Shown: positions 1 through 7,874 of the stretch, piece by piece | How positions within the stretch are numbered: position 1 is the stretch's first letter | Layout: the number at the start of each line of letters is the position of its first letter | From: Paenibacillus albiflavus | GTDB taxonomy: Bacteria; Bacillota; Bacilli; Paenibacillales; NBRC-103111 | Assembly: GCF_004344915.1 (NCBI RefSeq) | Contig: NZ_SKFG01000012.1 | Coordinates: 62,001-126,000 of the forward strand | Direction: 5' to 3' | Length of the DNA: 64,000 nucleotides | Translations under genes and position numbers: made by a program | Notes under the pieces: model-generated | What the model saw: the letters and a program-made list of their open reading frames with translations, nothing else | Databases searched by the model: none | What the model was told of the DNA's origin: nothing

Positions 1-276
1 ATCTTCATTCCGTAATACGATCTGTGTAATGTCTTTCTCCTCATTCTTCAGCATAATCCGATAAAAATGCGGGCTCTGATACCATACTTCAACTGCATAC
101 TCCTGCGGTTGCTGTCCCGATTGCAGAATCATGCGACCGGCTCCTTGATAACTCTCCATACTAGAGACAACTTTACCAAGGTCTTTCACTACTCCTCCAG
201 CATCCTTCTTGCCACATCCAACTAATACCACCGCAATAACAAGCACGATGGTGGTTAACCACGTCATCCGGCGCAT
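1..276 (-). CDS. Lipoprotein, LolA/YdcC-like, 3' part cut by window edge
   Basis: Reading frame open from the ATG at 276 to the window edge (92 codons visible). The product starts with a short basic segment, a hydrophobic stretch and a lipobox ending V-L-V-G-C, so it is probably lipidated and held on the outer face of the membrane. The visible mature part (KVVSSMESYQGAGRM..., then a basic/aromatic strand with VWYQSPHFYRI) resembles LolA-fold lipoproteins of Firmicutes such as YdcC or GerS, which act in sporulation and germination. That family call is inference from a short stretch. An AGGTAGGGG ribosome site lies just upstream of the ATG; the nearby ATGs at 281 and 284 are out of frame and stop at once. 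Confidence 0.6.
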   Translation of the reverse strand, partial: MRRMTWLTTIVLVIAVVLVGCGKKDAGGVVKDLGKVVSSMESYQGAGRMILQSGQQPQEYAVEVWYQSPHFYRIMLKNEEKDITQIVLRNED

Positions 277-358
277 TCCATCATCCCCTACCTTCATTAG
301 TAATCAGCTTTGGTACATACTATGAGGGGACTTGGACATTTATGCGGACTAGTTTGAC

Positions 359-383
359 AAGCCGCGGCTTTAGCTTAAGCTAA
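359..383. repeat. Two adjoining perfect palindromes downstream of yerC
   Basis: AAGCCGCGGCTT (359-370) is a perfect 12-nt palindrome and TTAGCTTAAGCTAA (370-383) a perfect 14-nt one, ending exactly where the yerC stop codon begins. There is no clear U-tract, so a terminator role is only possible. Confidence 0.4.
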
Positions 384-674
384 TTATTTATCTGTTCGTT
401 TGAAAATAACATCATACATTTGATTTCCATGCAGCAAAGATCGCTTCACACGTGAGATTGTCGCCGTGCTCGCTTTGGCTTCTGCTTCAATGTCACTATA
501 AGTATGTTGGTTATATAACATTTTCGCGACTAGATATCGTTGTGACACGGTCTTGACTTCATTTACCGTACATAAGTCGTCAAAGAAGGCATAACATTCT
601 TCCACGCTTTTAAGCGCTAAAATACCCTCGAAAAAATCATCTAAAGATTTGCCTCGCAGCTCATTTATTAGCAT
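384..674 (-). CDS. yerC: TrpR-related YerC/YecD family DNA-binding protein
   Basis: 96 residues, the usual length of the YerC/YecD family, a TrpR-like all-helical fold. The family signature is visible: LRGKSLDDFFEGILALKS, then EECYAFFDDLCTVNEV, then the helix-turn-helix around SDIEAEAKASTATISRVKR (about residues 60-80). TrpR itself is a repressor; YerC is its Gram-positive relative and probably binds DNA as a dimer. The gene stands alone, with an extended -10 promoter and a nested inverted repeat at its start (674-728), which would suit autoregulation. The effector is not evident. Confidence 0.85.
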   Translation of the reverse strand: MLINELRGKSLDDFFEGILALKSVEECYAFFDDLCTVNEVKTVSQRYLVAKMLYNQHTYSDIEAEAKASTATISRVKRSLLHGNQMYDVIFKRTDK

Positions 675-728
675 ATGTTACCCCCTTGCGTACTCTGAAA
701 GCGTTTCAGTATGTAACATATTATAGCA
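674..728 (-). promoter_or_regulatory. yerC promoter with nested inverted repeat (possible operator)
   Basis: On the minus strand an extended -10, TGCTATAAT (728-720), precedes the arms TATGTTAC (720-713) and GTAACATA (681-674). Between them lies CTGAAA-GCG-TTTCAG (709-695 on the minus strand), arms perfect. The outer repeat reaches from the -10 to the A of the ATG; the inner one falls just after the expected start of transcription. The ribosome site AAGGGGG lies between inner and outer right arms. The placement suits an operator for YerC itself or an RNA structure. Confidence 0.5.
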
Positions 729-778
729 TTATTTACATTTATAATCACATAAACAATTAATAATATACAAAAATTTAC

Positions 779-804
779 AGAAAAAAGCCGGCTAGCTACC
801 AGCT
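779..804 (-). terminator. Terminator overlapping the end of nhaC
   Basis: On the minus strand AGCTGG..GCCGGCT pairs (804-786), followed by six T. The hairpin includes the nhaC stop codon (794-792), so the last codons are part of the terminator stem. Confidence 0.65.
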
Positions 805-2171
805 TTTTTCCTGTAGTCCACTTTCTTGTTCATGAATCCCATCAAAATATTAATAACTGGTGATGCTAAGCAAAATATAGCGAAAGGTAAATATTCCAAT
901 GTGGATACGCCTAACGTTCCTGTAATGAATACACCGCTGACACCCCAAGGGATTAGCGCATTGAACGCCGCACCTGCATTAGCCAATATTCTTGATAATT
1001 CTTTACGGGGTAAGTGAATCTCATCGTATTGGGACTTGAACGCTTCTCCCGGCAATATAATGGATAAATATTGTTCACCAAGAAGCAGGTTAATGCCCAT
1101 GGAACTTAACGCTGTCATTAAGATGAGTTTTCCTTTCGTACTTACGAAAGCAGTTACCCTCGAAATTAATGTCTTGATTATTTTTAGTTCAACGAGCAAT
1201 CCGCCTAGCGCGAGCGCCAACAGAATCAAGGAAACAGACCACATCATGCTCTGAATTCCACCGCGGGATAAAAGCTTGTCCACACTGTCTACTCCTGTTT
1301 GCGATACATATCCGTCCTGCATTAGATTGGATATATCAAGAAACTTCGTATGAGGTTGATAAACATAAAGAACACCGATCGTAAACGCTATACTTAACAA
1401 TAAAGTTGGGATTGCAGGTATTCTCCTCCATGCACATAGAAAGAGCACCAACACTGGAATTAATGTAACTATAGAAACGGTAAAACCGCTATTGAGGGTA
1501 TTCACTAGTTCATTGATTTCTTCCCCTGTGGACAGGACCTTAGAGCTTCCCGCGACCCCAAAAAATAGGAGTGAAATAATAAAGGCTGGAATGACAACCC
1601 ACAGTATATAGCGGATATGATCAAACAATTCAACCTCGGCAATAGCTGAAGCCAGGTTCGTGGTATCTGATAACGGAGAGACATTGTTCCCTAGAAAGGC
1701 GCCTGAAATGATGGCTCCTGTAACGATAGCGGGAGGATAGCCCATAATCTGCCCCATACCGAAGAAAGCGATGCCTACTGTCGATATCGTCGTAAAGGAG
1801 CTGCCTACTGTGATCCCTACAACTGCACAAATGACAAAAACCGAAGGTAAAAAAAACTTCGCAGATAATATACTGAATCCATACACCATAATCGTCGGAA
1901 TCGTACCAGCAGCAATCCAGACGCTTATTAATGCGCCGATAAGCATAAATATTAGAATAGGTATTAACCCCGGCGATATCCCGTTCTGGATTCCTTTATG
2001 AACCACATCCCAAGATGCTCCTTTTATCTTAGCGAAGACAATAACAATTCCCACGGAAATCAAAATGGGGATTTGAGGAGATATACCTAACCCGATGATG
2101 CAAGCACCTATAATTGCTAATAATACAACTAAAAGAAACAAGCTTTCCTTTAGTGATACTTCTTTTTTCAT
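792..2171 (-). CDS. nhaC: NhaC-family Na+/H+ antiporter of the tyramine cluster
   Basis: 459 residues, about 11-12 membrane segments, usual NhaC length. The conserved core is visible: GSSFTTISTVGIAFFGMG, then SGAFLGNNVSPLSDTTNLAS (about residues 158-177). NhaC proteins exchange cytoplasmic Na+ for external protons. In Enterococcus and Lactobacillus tyramine clusters an nhaC gene is the usual fourth member beside tyrS, tyrDC and tyrP, and the same holds here. Decarboxylation uses up protons inside and exchange of tyrosine for tyramine is electrogenic, so a cation/proton exchanger may balance ions or pH; this role is inferred. A hairpin separates it from the decarboxylase gene (2285-2315), so it may be only partly co-transcribed. 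The ribosome site AAGGAG precedes the ATG. Confidence 0.85.
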   Translation of the reverse strand: MKKEVSLKESLFLLVVLLAIIGACIIGLGISPQIPILISVGIVIVFAKIKGASWDVVHKGIQNGISPGLIPILIFMLIGALISVWIAAGTIPTIMVYGFSILSAKFFLPSVFVICAVVGITVGSSFTTISTVGIAFFGMGQIMGYPPAIVTGAIISGAFLGNNVSPLSDTTNLASAIAEVELFDHIRYILWVVIPAFIISLLFFGVAGSSKVLSTGEEINELVNTLNSGFTVSIVTLIPVLVLFLCAWRRIPAIPTLLLSIAFTIGVLYVYQPHTKFLDISNLMQDGYVSQTGVDSVDKLLSRGGIQSMMWSVSLILLALALGGLLVELKIIKTLISRVTAFVSTKGKLILMTALSSMGINLLLGEQYLSIILPGEAFKSQYDEIHLPRKELSRILANAGAAFNALIPWGVSGVFITGTLGVSTLEYLPFAIFCLASPVINILMGFMNKKVDYRKKAGS

Positions 2172-2284
2172 ATTCGAAACTCCTTACAATGACCATCTAT
2201 TTACAATGAAGTCATTTAAATTGGGATAATAGATTGGACATCAACAAACACGCTGCTTTTACTACTCCTATTTGGATATAAAGA

Positions 2285-2323
2285 AATGCGTAACAATACA
2301 TAATCGTTACGCATTCTTTTTTT
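2285..2323. terminator. Hairpin terminator between decarboxylase and nhaC
   Basis: AATGCGTAAC (2285-2294) pairs perfectly with GTTACGCATT (2306-2315). On the minus strand it is followed by TTTCTTTA; a longer T-run lies on the plus side (316-323 of the 2000s). It would end or reduce transcription of the decarboxylase mRNA before nhaC. Confidence 0.6.
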
Positions 2324-2324
2324 G

Positions 2325-4199
2325 TTACTCGTTCATTTCGTTATAAATATCTTCAAGTTTTTCATGGATTGCTTTTTCAATTTTGGCTGCATATTCTGCG
2401 AAAACTTCTTCATCATGCGCATATGGAGACAATGCACAAGCACGCAGTATCGTTACTTTTTCTGCTCGATCCCACTCTGCCTTGCTGAACCCTAAGCTTT
2501 GCACGAATTGCAATGGGCTGTTGCCATAGTCAGGAATTGCAAAATCTGTATGAGAAGTAATGAATTCATTGCTATAAAGGCTGCCTTTTACGTACGATGC
2601 GTGATTGAAGAATTCGTAATTTAACTTGTTCATTTGTACCAAGTCTGTATTGCCTTCTTCATTAAATACATAGTCAACCATGTTGAAGTCAGGTTTGGTC
2701 AATGGGTACAAATTGATCACTTTGCCATTTACATTGAATTTTCTATTCTTCAAGAAATTATAGAAGCGATATGCACCTTCGATACTTGCGCCCATCAACT
2801 TGCCGTATCCTGTAACGTTTAGCGGCAACACTTTATGAGCTGTCCAAACTGATGCAGCAGTTGCTCCCGCTTTGGAGCCTTCCAGAATATAAGCGCCAAG
2901 CAAAGCTGGAATGTCGGCACCTTTTTCAAATACATAAGTTGCAAAATAAGAAATCGCGTCACGCATTCTTGTGTCTCTTACAACGATAGCACCAGCAGAA
3001 TAAGGGATATAGCCCATTTTGTGCGGATCAATCGTAATCGATTCGGCTTGACTCATCGCTTTGAATGAATTGTAAATATCTTCTGTAAGCCATTCGTTTT
3101 TTAATTTCATATCTGTGAAGATGCTATGCTTTTTAAATACCTCATCAATTTTGTTATATTCGATAAATTCATCATTTTCGTCCAAGAAAATAGCACGAGC
3201 GTATCCGCCATAAGCTGCATCTACATGGATATAATAGTAAATTCCTTCTTTAGCTAATTTTTCGCGGAGCTCAACAATTTTATGAATGTGATCGATTTGG
3301 CCTTCTTCGGTACTGCCGACAACGCCGACAACACCAAGAATTGGAATGTTTTGTGCAGCCAATTCACGAATTTTTGCTTCTAGCTTGCCAATACCCATGC
3401 GATAATTACTATCTACATCGATGGCCTCTACACAATCCAAGCCGATACCGATGATGTCCGCTGCTTTCAACCAAGAATAGTGCTTCGTTTGCGGTATTAA
3501 CCATCTTCCTAATTTATCGAGGTTTTTGCCGCTGCGTGCAGAATGTGCTTTCACCTCATCTAGCTGGTCAGGAATTTGTTCCATGATGTTCAGAATTTCA
3601 TCTGTAGACATGTTCAGCAATTCCCATTCGGATTTACCTTTTACATGCTCAGGTGCGACTTCTTGGATCGCAAGCGGAAGTGATTTCATATTTCTTGCGT
3701 ACCAGAGTCCTTCCAAGTTGGCGATCGAACCGTCTGCACAAATATGCCCCCAGCTTTCGCCTTCTTTGTAACTCATCATCTTGGCAAGTTCATGTCCGAC
3801 TTCTTCTTCCATCTTCGATGTACCTGGAGAGGATTCATACGCAACGTTATTGCCATTCCAGAGCATGGCAGCCGTATAAGCAATAATCGCTGGCATCAAG
3901 GTTTCCGAGTTCATATGCCCCCAGAAGCGGCCAGCCGTATGCCATGGCAACGATTCAGTACGGAGCTTGGAGGAAAGCTCATTGAACACACTGCGCATAT
4001 GGTCAGCCGTATCCTGGAAGCTTTGCGAGCTTTTATCATACGGAGTAATAACCGGCAAGTCTTGCGGTTGATAATTTTGACGCCAGCCTACATGCTCATC
4101 AACAACTTTAAGCAATAATTCTTTGAAAAGATCCACGTTCTCGCCTTTGCTGCCCAGGAATAGTGCTTTAAGGTTAAGATCGGGAATTTCATAGTTCAT
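2325..4199 (-). CDS. tdcA: Tyrosine decarboxylase (PLP-dependent)
   Basis: 624 residues, matching the about 620-residue tyrosine decarboxylases of enterococci and lactobacilli rather than the shorter plant or eukaryotic enzymes. It converts L-tyrosine to tyramine and CO2 in the cytoplasm, consuming a proton. The PLP lysine is in [16 protein letters not shown] (Lys394), the PLP-pairing aspartate in [10 protein letters not shown] (Asp327), and the His of [10 protein letters not shown] (about 240) would stack on the cofactor. The N-terminal segment ([16 protein letters not shown]) is typical of the group II family. It lies 53 bp downstream of the exchanger gene, with a GGAGG site before the ATG. 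Phenylalanine is a known side substrate in the family. Substrate preference rests on the family match and on the neighbouring tyrS and exchanger genes. Confidence 0.93.
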   Translation of the reverse strand: MNYEIPDLNLKALFLGSKGENVDLFKELLLKVVDEHVGWRQNYQPQDLPVITPYDKSSQSFQDTADHMRSVFNELSSKLRTESLPWHTAGRFWGHMNSETLMPAIIAYTAAMLWNGNNVAYESSPGTSKMEEEVGHELAKMMSYKEGESWGHICADGSIANLEGLWYARNMKSLPLAIQEVAPEHVKGKSEWELLNMSTDEILNIMEQIPDQLDEVKAHSARSGKNLDKLGRWLIPQTKHYSWLKAADIIGIGLDCVEAIDVDSNYRMGIGKLEAKIRELAAQNIPILGVVGVVGSTEEGQIDHIHKIVELREKLAKEGIYYYIHVDAAYGGYARAIFLDENDEFIEYNKIDEVFKKHSIFTDMKLKNEWLTEDIYNSFKAMSQAESITIDPHKMGYIPYSAGAIVVRDTRMRDAISYFATYVFEKGADIPALLGAYILEGSKAGATAASVWTAHKVLPLNVTGYGKLMGASIEGAYRFYNFLKNRKFNVNGKVINLYPLTKPDFNMVDYVFNEEGNTDLVQMNKLNYEFFNHASYVKGSLYSNEFITSHTDFAIPDYGNSPLQFVQSLGFSKAEWDRAEKVTILRACALSPYAHDEEVFAEYAAKIEKAIHEKLEDIYNEMNE

Positions 4200-4252
4200 G
4201 TTGTATTCCTCCAGTTATGATGAATTGTATGATGCAGTACCTGTAGATGAAT

Positions 4253-5656
4253 TTATTCACCCTTTTTCCAGCTTGGTTTCTTGGCTTTATAGATAATCAA
4301 GGCGATACCTACCATCACGACAGTAGCTGCCACCTGATATATCACATATCCCGTGTATTGACTTGGTTCGAGAATAGAAGGCGGAATCAAGCTGACCACT
4401 AAAGTAATGCCTACACTGAGCAGTGACAGCAAAGAAACGAACCACATTAAACCATTCCCACGATTCCCTAGTCTAAATGGTCTTTCCATATTCGGTGCTC
4501 TGTAGCGCAAACGAATAGCTGAAATTCCGATGAATGCATAGACAATGCAATACAAAATCGTCGTTGTGATCGTGATAATTAGAAATGCGCTGTTGACATT
4601 CGGTACGACAACATACAAGACGGACACTAACGAAATCACAATCGCTTGAATCAAGACGAATGTAATCGGAATACCTTTTTCTGTTCTCTTTTGAAAAAAT
4701 GGCGGTAAATTGCCCTCTTCAGCAACTTTAATCATGGATTTACTTGGTCCGAGCACCCATGCGCTCAACTGCACTAATACACCAATCATAATCATTGCCG
4801 AAATGATATTGACGAAAATCGATGGAATCCCGATATCTTCAAAGAAAATCATGTAGGGCTGCGTAATATTAGCCAGCTCAATCTTACCTCTTGGTACCGC
4901 ATTGGATACCGTCAAACCAGCGATAAGGTTGAAAATAACGAGCAAAATAACCGATGCAATTACGGCAATCGGATAATTGCGTTTCGGATTTTCAATATTG
5001 TTCGCATGAACGGATGAAATCTCTACGCCCGCAAAGATAAAGATGATACCCGACAAGTAAGCCAAGCTTCCCAAATCTCCGAGATTAGGCAGCAAGTCGC
5101 TGGCTTTAAAATTGCCTAAGTAACTGTTTTGTTGAATGCCATGTTTAAACATATAAATGACACCAAAAAAAACAAGGATAACGAATGGGATATATACCCC
5201 GATAATTGCCCCCCAATTCCCGGCAATCTTAACCATGTCGAACTTAAGATTCAATAAAGTTACCATCCAGTAAGAAATCAGAATCACCACAAAAATGAAG
5301 TAATTGTTAGACGATAGGTCAGGCTTATTAATGACATATCCTAATAAGACGCCGACTGTAGAAGCAACCATAACCATCCCGAAGAACATTTGAACCCATA
5401 ATAACCAAGAGGTAACAAATCCCCATTTTTCACCTAATGCATTCTTAACCCACACTTGAGGGCCACCCTCTACAGGAAAGCCTGTAGATAATTCGGCGGA
5501 CATCAATGCGATAGGTAGTGCAAACAATATCGCCGCAATGAGCATATAAAAGATCTGCGTCCAACCTGTGATCGAAAGCGTTGGCACACTACGTACGGTA
5601 CCGAAGAACGCCATCGTAATACCGATTAACCCAAACAGTGTTAATCTTTTGGTCAT
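4253..5656 (-). CDS. tyrP: Tyrosine/tyramine antiporter (APC superfamily)
   Basis: 467 residues with about 12 hydrophobic segments, in the glutamate:GABA-antiporter branch of the APC superfamily. N-terminal GLIGITMAFFGTVRSVPTLS and the later GVEISSVHANNIENPKRNYP (about residue 210) are typical of that branch. Position between a tyrosine decarboxylase and a T-box-controlled tyrS makes tyrosine/tyramine exchange the natural reading: tyrosine in, tyramine out, giving net export of positive charge and so proton-motive force. A lone sequence could not tell this from other amino-acid/amine exchangers. The order here is exchanger before decarboxylase, opposite to the usual tyrDC-tyrP order in lactic acid bacteria. 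No clear promoter of its own was seen in the 145 bp below the tyrS terminator. Confidence 0.85.
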   Translation of the reverse strand: MTKRLTLFGLIGITMAFFGTVRSVPTLSITGWTQIFYMLIAAILFALPIALMSAELSTGFPVEGGPQVWVKNALGEKWGFVTSWLLWVQMFFGMVMVASTVGVLLGYVINKPDLSSNNYFIFVVILISYWMVTLLNLKFDMVKIAGNWGAIIGVYIPFVILVFFGVIYMFKHGIQQNSYLGNFKASDLLPNLGDLGSLAYLSGIIFIFAGVEISSVHANNIENPKRNYPIAVIASVILLVIFNLIAGLTVSNAVPRGKIELANITQPYMIFFEDIGIPSIFVNIISAMIMIGVLVQLSAWVLGPSKSMIKVAEEGNLPPFFQKRTEKGIPITFVLIQAIVISLVSVLYVVVPNVNSAFLIITITTTILYCIVYAFIGISAIRLRYRAPNMERPFRLGNRGNGLMWFVSLLSLLSVGITLVVSLIPPSILEPSQYTGYVIYQVAATVVMVGIALIIYKAKKPSWKKGE

Positions 5657-5790
5657 GCGTCACACATCCTTTCCTTAAGTGTTAAAACTGCAACAGTATT
5701 TCAACTGCGACTATGCTAAACGCTAAAAATATCTTGGCTTATAAGGGGTGATTTTATTCTGCTTGTCGGATGGTCTTATTATCTTAAAAA

Positions 5791-5841
5791 GACAAAAAAA
5801 GACGATTCCTCCGCCATTTATCATGGTTTTGGAATCGTCTT
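5791..5841 (-). terminator. tyrS terminator
   Basis: AAGACGATTCC (minus, 5841-5831) pairs with GGAATCGTCTT (5809-5799), with an inner CCAT/ATGG stem, then CTTTTTTTGTCTTTTT. A strong Rho-independent terminator between tyrS and the exchanger gene; expression of the downstream genes needs readthrough or a promoter in 5657-5790. Confidence 0.8.
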
Positions 5842-5871
5842 ATTATGATGAGCACCAATCTGTAAATTAAT

Positions 5872-7137
5872 TTATAACAATTTCACGAGGCTGTAGTTCT
5901 TTTTACCTTTGCGAATGATGATGAAACGTCCATCGAAGGAATTGTCAACAGTGACGTCCATATTGACATCTGTCACACGCTCGCTGTTTAAGGTGATTGC
6001 GCCATTTTGAATATCTTCGCGTGCTTGGCGCTTAGAAGGTTCAATACCTACGTCAACCAGCCAGTCCACAATATTCTTGGTTTCTTTGGAAGCTTGGAAT
6101 GTAGGCATATCTTTGAATCCTTGCTCAATTTCATCAGCTGTTAATGATTTAATATCGCCACTGAACAATGCTTCTGTAATTTTCTTCGCTTGGTTCAAAG
6201 CTTCCTCGCTATGAACGAACTTGGTCATTTCTTCAGCGAGCACGCGTTGTGCTTCACGTTTATGAGGCTCAGTTTGCACTTTGACTTCTAATTGATCAAT
6301 TTCGTCTTTCGACAAGAAAGTAAAGAACTTCAAGTATCTAATAACATCGCGGTCATCTTGATTTGCCCAGAACTGGTAGAACTCAAATGGAGTTGTTTTG
6401 TTCGGATCGAGCCAGATCGCGCCACCCGCTGTTTTACCGAATTTCGTACCATCTGCTTTAAGCATCAATGGAATTGTCAATCCGAAAGCTTTGGCTTCAG
6501 ATCCTTCTTTTTTACGAATCAAGTCCAGACCGCTTGTAATGTTGCCCCATTGGTCAGCACCGCCGATTTGCAATTGAACATCTTCATTTACAAACAAATG
6601 GTGGAAGTCCATGGATTGAAGAATCTGGTATGAGAACTCTGTAAAGGAGATACCTGAATCAAGACGGCTAGCAACGATATCTTTGGCCAACATTGTATTG
6701 ACACTAAAGTTTTTGCCGTAGTCACGTAAGAAATCCAAAATTGTTACGTTATGTGTCCAATCAAAGTTATTTACCATTCGAAGACCAGTTTCGCCTTCGT
6801 TGAGGAATAACTTTTTCATTTGTGCTGTCAATGCATCAACGTTGTTTTGAACTTGATCTAAAGTTTGCAATGTACGCTCTGTTTGACGACCGCTTGGATC
6901 ACCAATCGTTCCTGTTGCTCCACCAATCAGGATAACCGGACGATGTCCTGCTAACTGGAATCGCTTCAGCATCATGAACGGAATTAGATGACCAATGTGC
7001 ATGCTATCGCCGGTTGGATCCACACCACAGTACAACGAAATGGACTTCTCGCTTGTTAATTTGCGCAATCCTTCAGCATCAGTTTGTTGATTAATCGCAC
7101 CGCGCCATTCTAGTTCATCAATAATGTTGTTTATCAT
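5872..7137 (-). CDS. tyrS: Tyrosyl-tRNA synthetase
   Basis: 421 residues, usual bacterial TyrRS length. Class I motifs are clear: HIGH as HIGHL within GDSMHIGHLIPF (about residue 47) and the KMSKS equivalent KFGKT (about 232). The C-terminal S4-type RNA-binding domain (QAREDIQNGAITLNSERV) is present. It charges tRNA-Tyr. The T-box leader upstream (7200-7470) with a UAC specifier confirms tyrosine. In tyramine clusters of lactic acid bacteria a dedicated tyrS heads the cluster and is thought to sense tyrosine supply; whether this is the only tyrS of the genome or a second copy cannot be seen here. Confidence 0.95.
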   Translation of the reverse strand: MINNIIDELEWRGAINQQTDAEGLRKLTSEKSISLYCGVDPTGDSMHIGHLIPFMMLKRFQLAGHRPVILIGGATGTIGDPSGRQTERTLQTLDQVQNNVDALTAQMKKLFLNEGETGLRMVNNFDWTHNVTILDFLRDYGKNFSVNTMLAKDIVASRLDSGISFTEFSYQILQSMDFHHLFVNEDVQLQIGGADQWGNITSGLDLIRKKEGSEAKAFGLTIPLMLKADGTKFGKTAGGAIWLDPNKTTPFEFYQFWANQDDRDVIRYLKFFTFLSKDEIDQLEVKVQTEPHKREAQRVLAEEMTKFVHSEEALNQAKKITEALFSGDIKSLTADEIEQGFKDMPTFQASKETKNIVDWLVDVGIEPSKRQAREDIQNGAITLNSERVTDVNMDVTVDNSFDGRFIIIRKGKKNYSLVKLL

Positions 7138-7194
7138 GTGAATCAGCTCCTTGGTGTATAGTTGTATGAATAAGAGAAAACTTTTTATATTATA

Positions 7195-7470
7195 AAAAAC
7201 AAAAAAATCGCCACTTGCCTATTATAGGCAAAGGGACGATTTATTAACCGTGTTACCACCCAGATTGCATTATTCGCGCTGCAGCCACAAATAATACCAC
7301 TCTTAGCAATTATATCGGTTGCTACCCCGCTTAGCATTACCTAAGTTACTCCCGAGCGTAATTCACAAGTTTGTTTGTACCAGGTCGCATCAACCCCTGG
7401 CTTTCTGCTAAACAGTGACAAAATTGCTACTAAACTCTTTCATCGCAAAATCCAATATTAGATTACTGAC
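7195..7470 (-). promoter_or_regulatory. T-box leader of tyrS (tyrosine specifier)
   Basis: On the minus strand the leader shows, in order, an AGUA-type element (TTTAGTAGC, about 7434-7426), the Stem I apical region CCAGGGGTTGATGCGACCTGG (7400-7380 area), and GTGAATTACGCTCGGGAG with the likely specifier UAC at 7360-7358. The T-box bulge follows as CTGGGTGGTAACACGG (about 7264-7249), then a terminator in which AAATCG..TTTGCC pairs with GGCAAG..CGATTT before a T-run (about 7242-7201). Uncharged tRNA-Tyr would pair with UAC and the UGGU bulge and favour the antiterminator. A second UAC (7380-7378) is a less likely specifier. Confidence 0.9.
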
Positions 7471-7471
7471 A

Positions 7472-7500
7472 ATAATAGTGAATATATATTTAGTTGTCAA
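7472..7500 (-). promoter_or_regulatory. tyrS promoter
   Basis: Minus strand: -35 TTGACA (7500-7495), 17-bp spacer, -10 TATTAT (7477-7472). It sits just upstream of the T-box leader and is a near-consensus housekeeping promoter. Confidence 0.8.
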
Positions 7501-7578
7501 ACGGAAAAATATGACATTGTTATTTAATAATGTTATGCTCTTTAGAATAAAGAATTTATCTGAAGAAAGGTGGTTTCT

Positions 7579-7743
7579 TTGATCCCGTTGATAATAAATT
7601 GGCTTTTTGTTGCAATTGGTTGTTTTATAATCCTAAGATTTTTTAGTTATATAACTCCAACGAAAGTTTCTTGGAAAAGGGATTTATCCATTTCACTTTT
7701 TTTAGGCGCTGTTATTATCATTTTGATAAAAATACTCCAATAG
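7579..7743 (+). CDS. Small membrane protein, unknown
   Basis: 54 codons starting at TTG (7579), with AAGAAAGGTGG placed 6-7 bases upstream. The product (IPLIINWLFVAIGCFIILRFF... then SISLFLGAVIIILIKIL) has two hydrophobic helices separated by a short basic turn, so it is probably a two-span membrane protein. No family is recognised. It lies between the tyrS promoter (divergent) and the ECF sigma gene. The good ribosome site and membrane-like composition support it; the TTG start and small size limit confidence. Confidence 0.5.
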   Translation: MIPLIINWLFVAIGCFIILRFFSYITPTKVSWKRDLSISLFLGAVIIILIKILQ

Positions 7744-7767
7744 CAGCATATGATTTCGTCCCCAACA

Positions 7768-7796
7768 TTTAGAATTTTATAAATTATCGTTATAAT
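7768..7796 (+). promoter_or_regulatory. Possible promoter of the sigma-factor gene
   Basis: -35-like TTTAGA (7768-7773), 17-bp spacer, consensus -10 TATAAT (7791-7796), about 80 bp before the ATG at 7875. Confidence 0.45.
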
Positions 7797-7874
7797 AATG
7801 TCAGAAATCTAACTCTTCCGAAGTCTATAGTATATAGTCAACAATATTTTGGTTTACGAGGATGGAAACATGAC

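Noticed and set aside
695-709. Catabolite-response (cre) site before yerC
   Set aside because: CTGAAAGCGTTTCAG looks similar, but the arms are one base closer than in the 14-bp cre palindrome.
5799-5841. Second T-box upstream of the exchanger gene
   Set aside because: The hairpin has no UGGN-type T-box bulge or Stem I; it is a plain terminator of tyrS.
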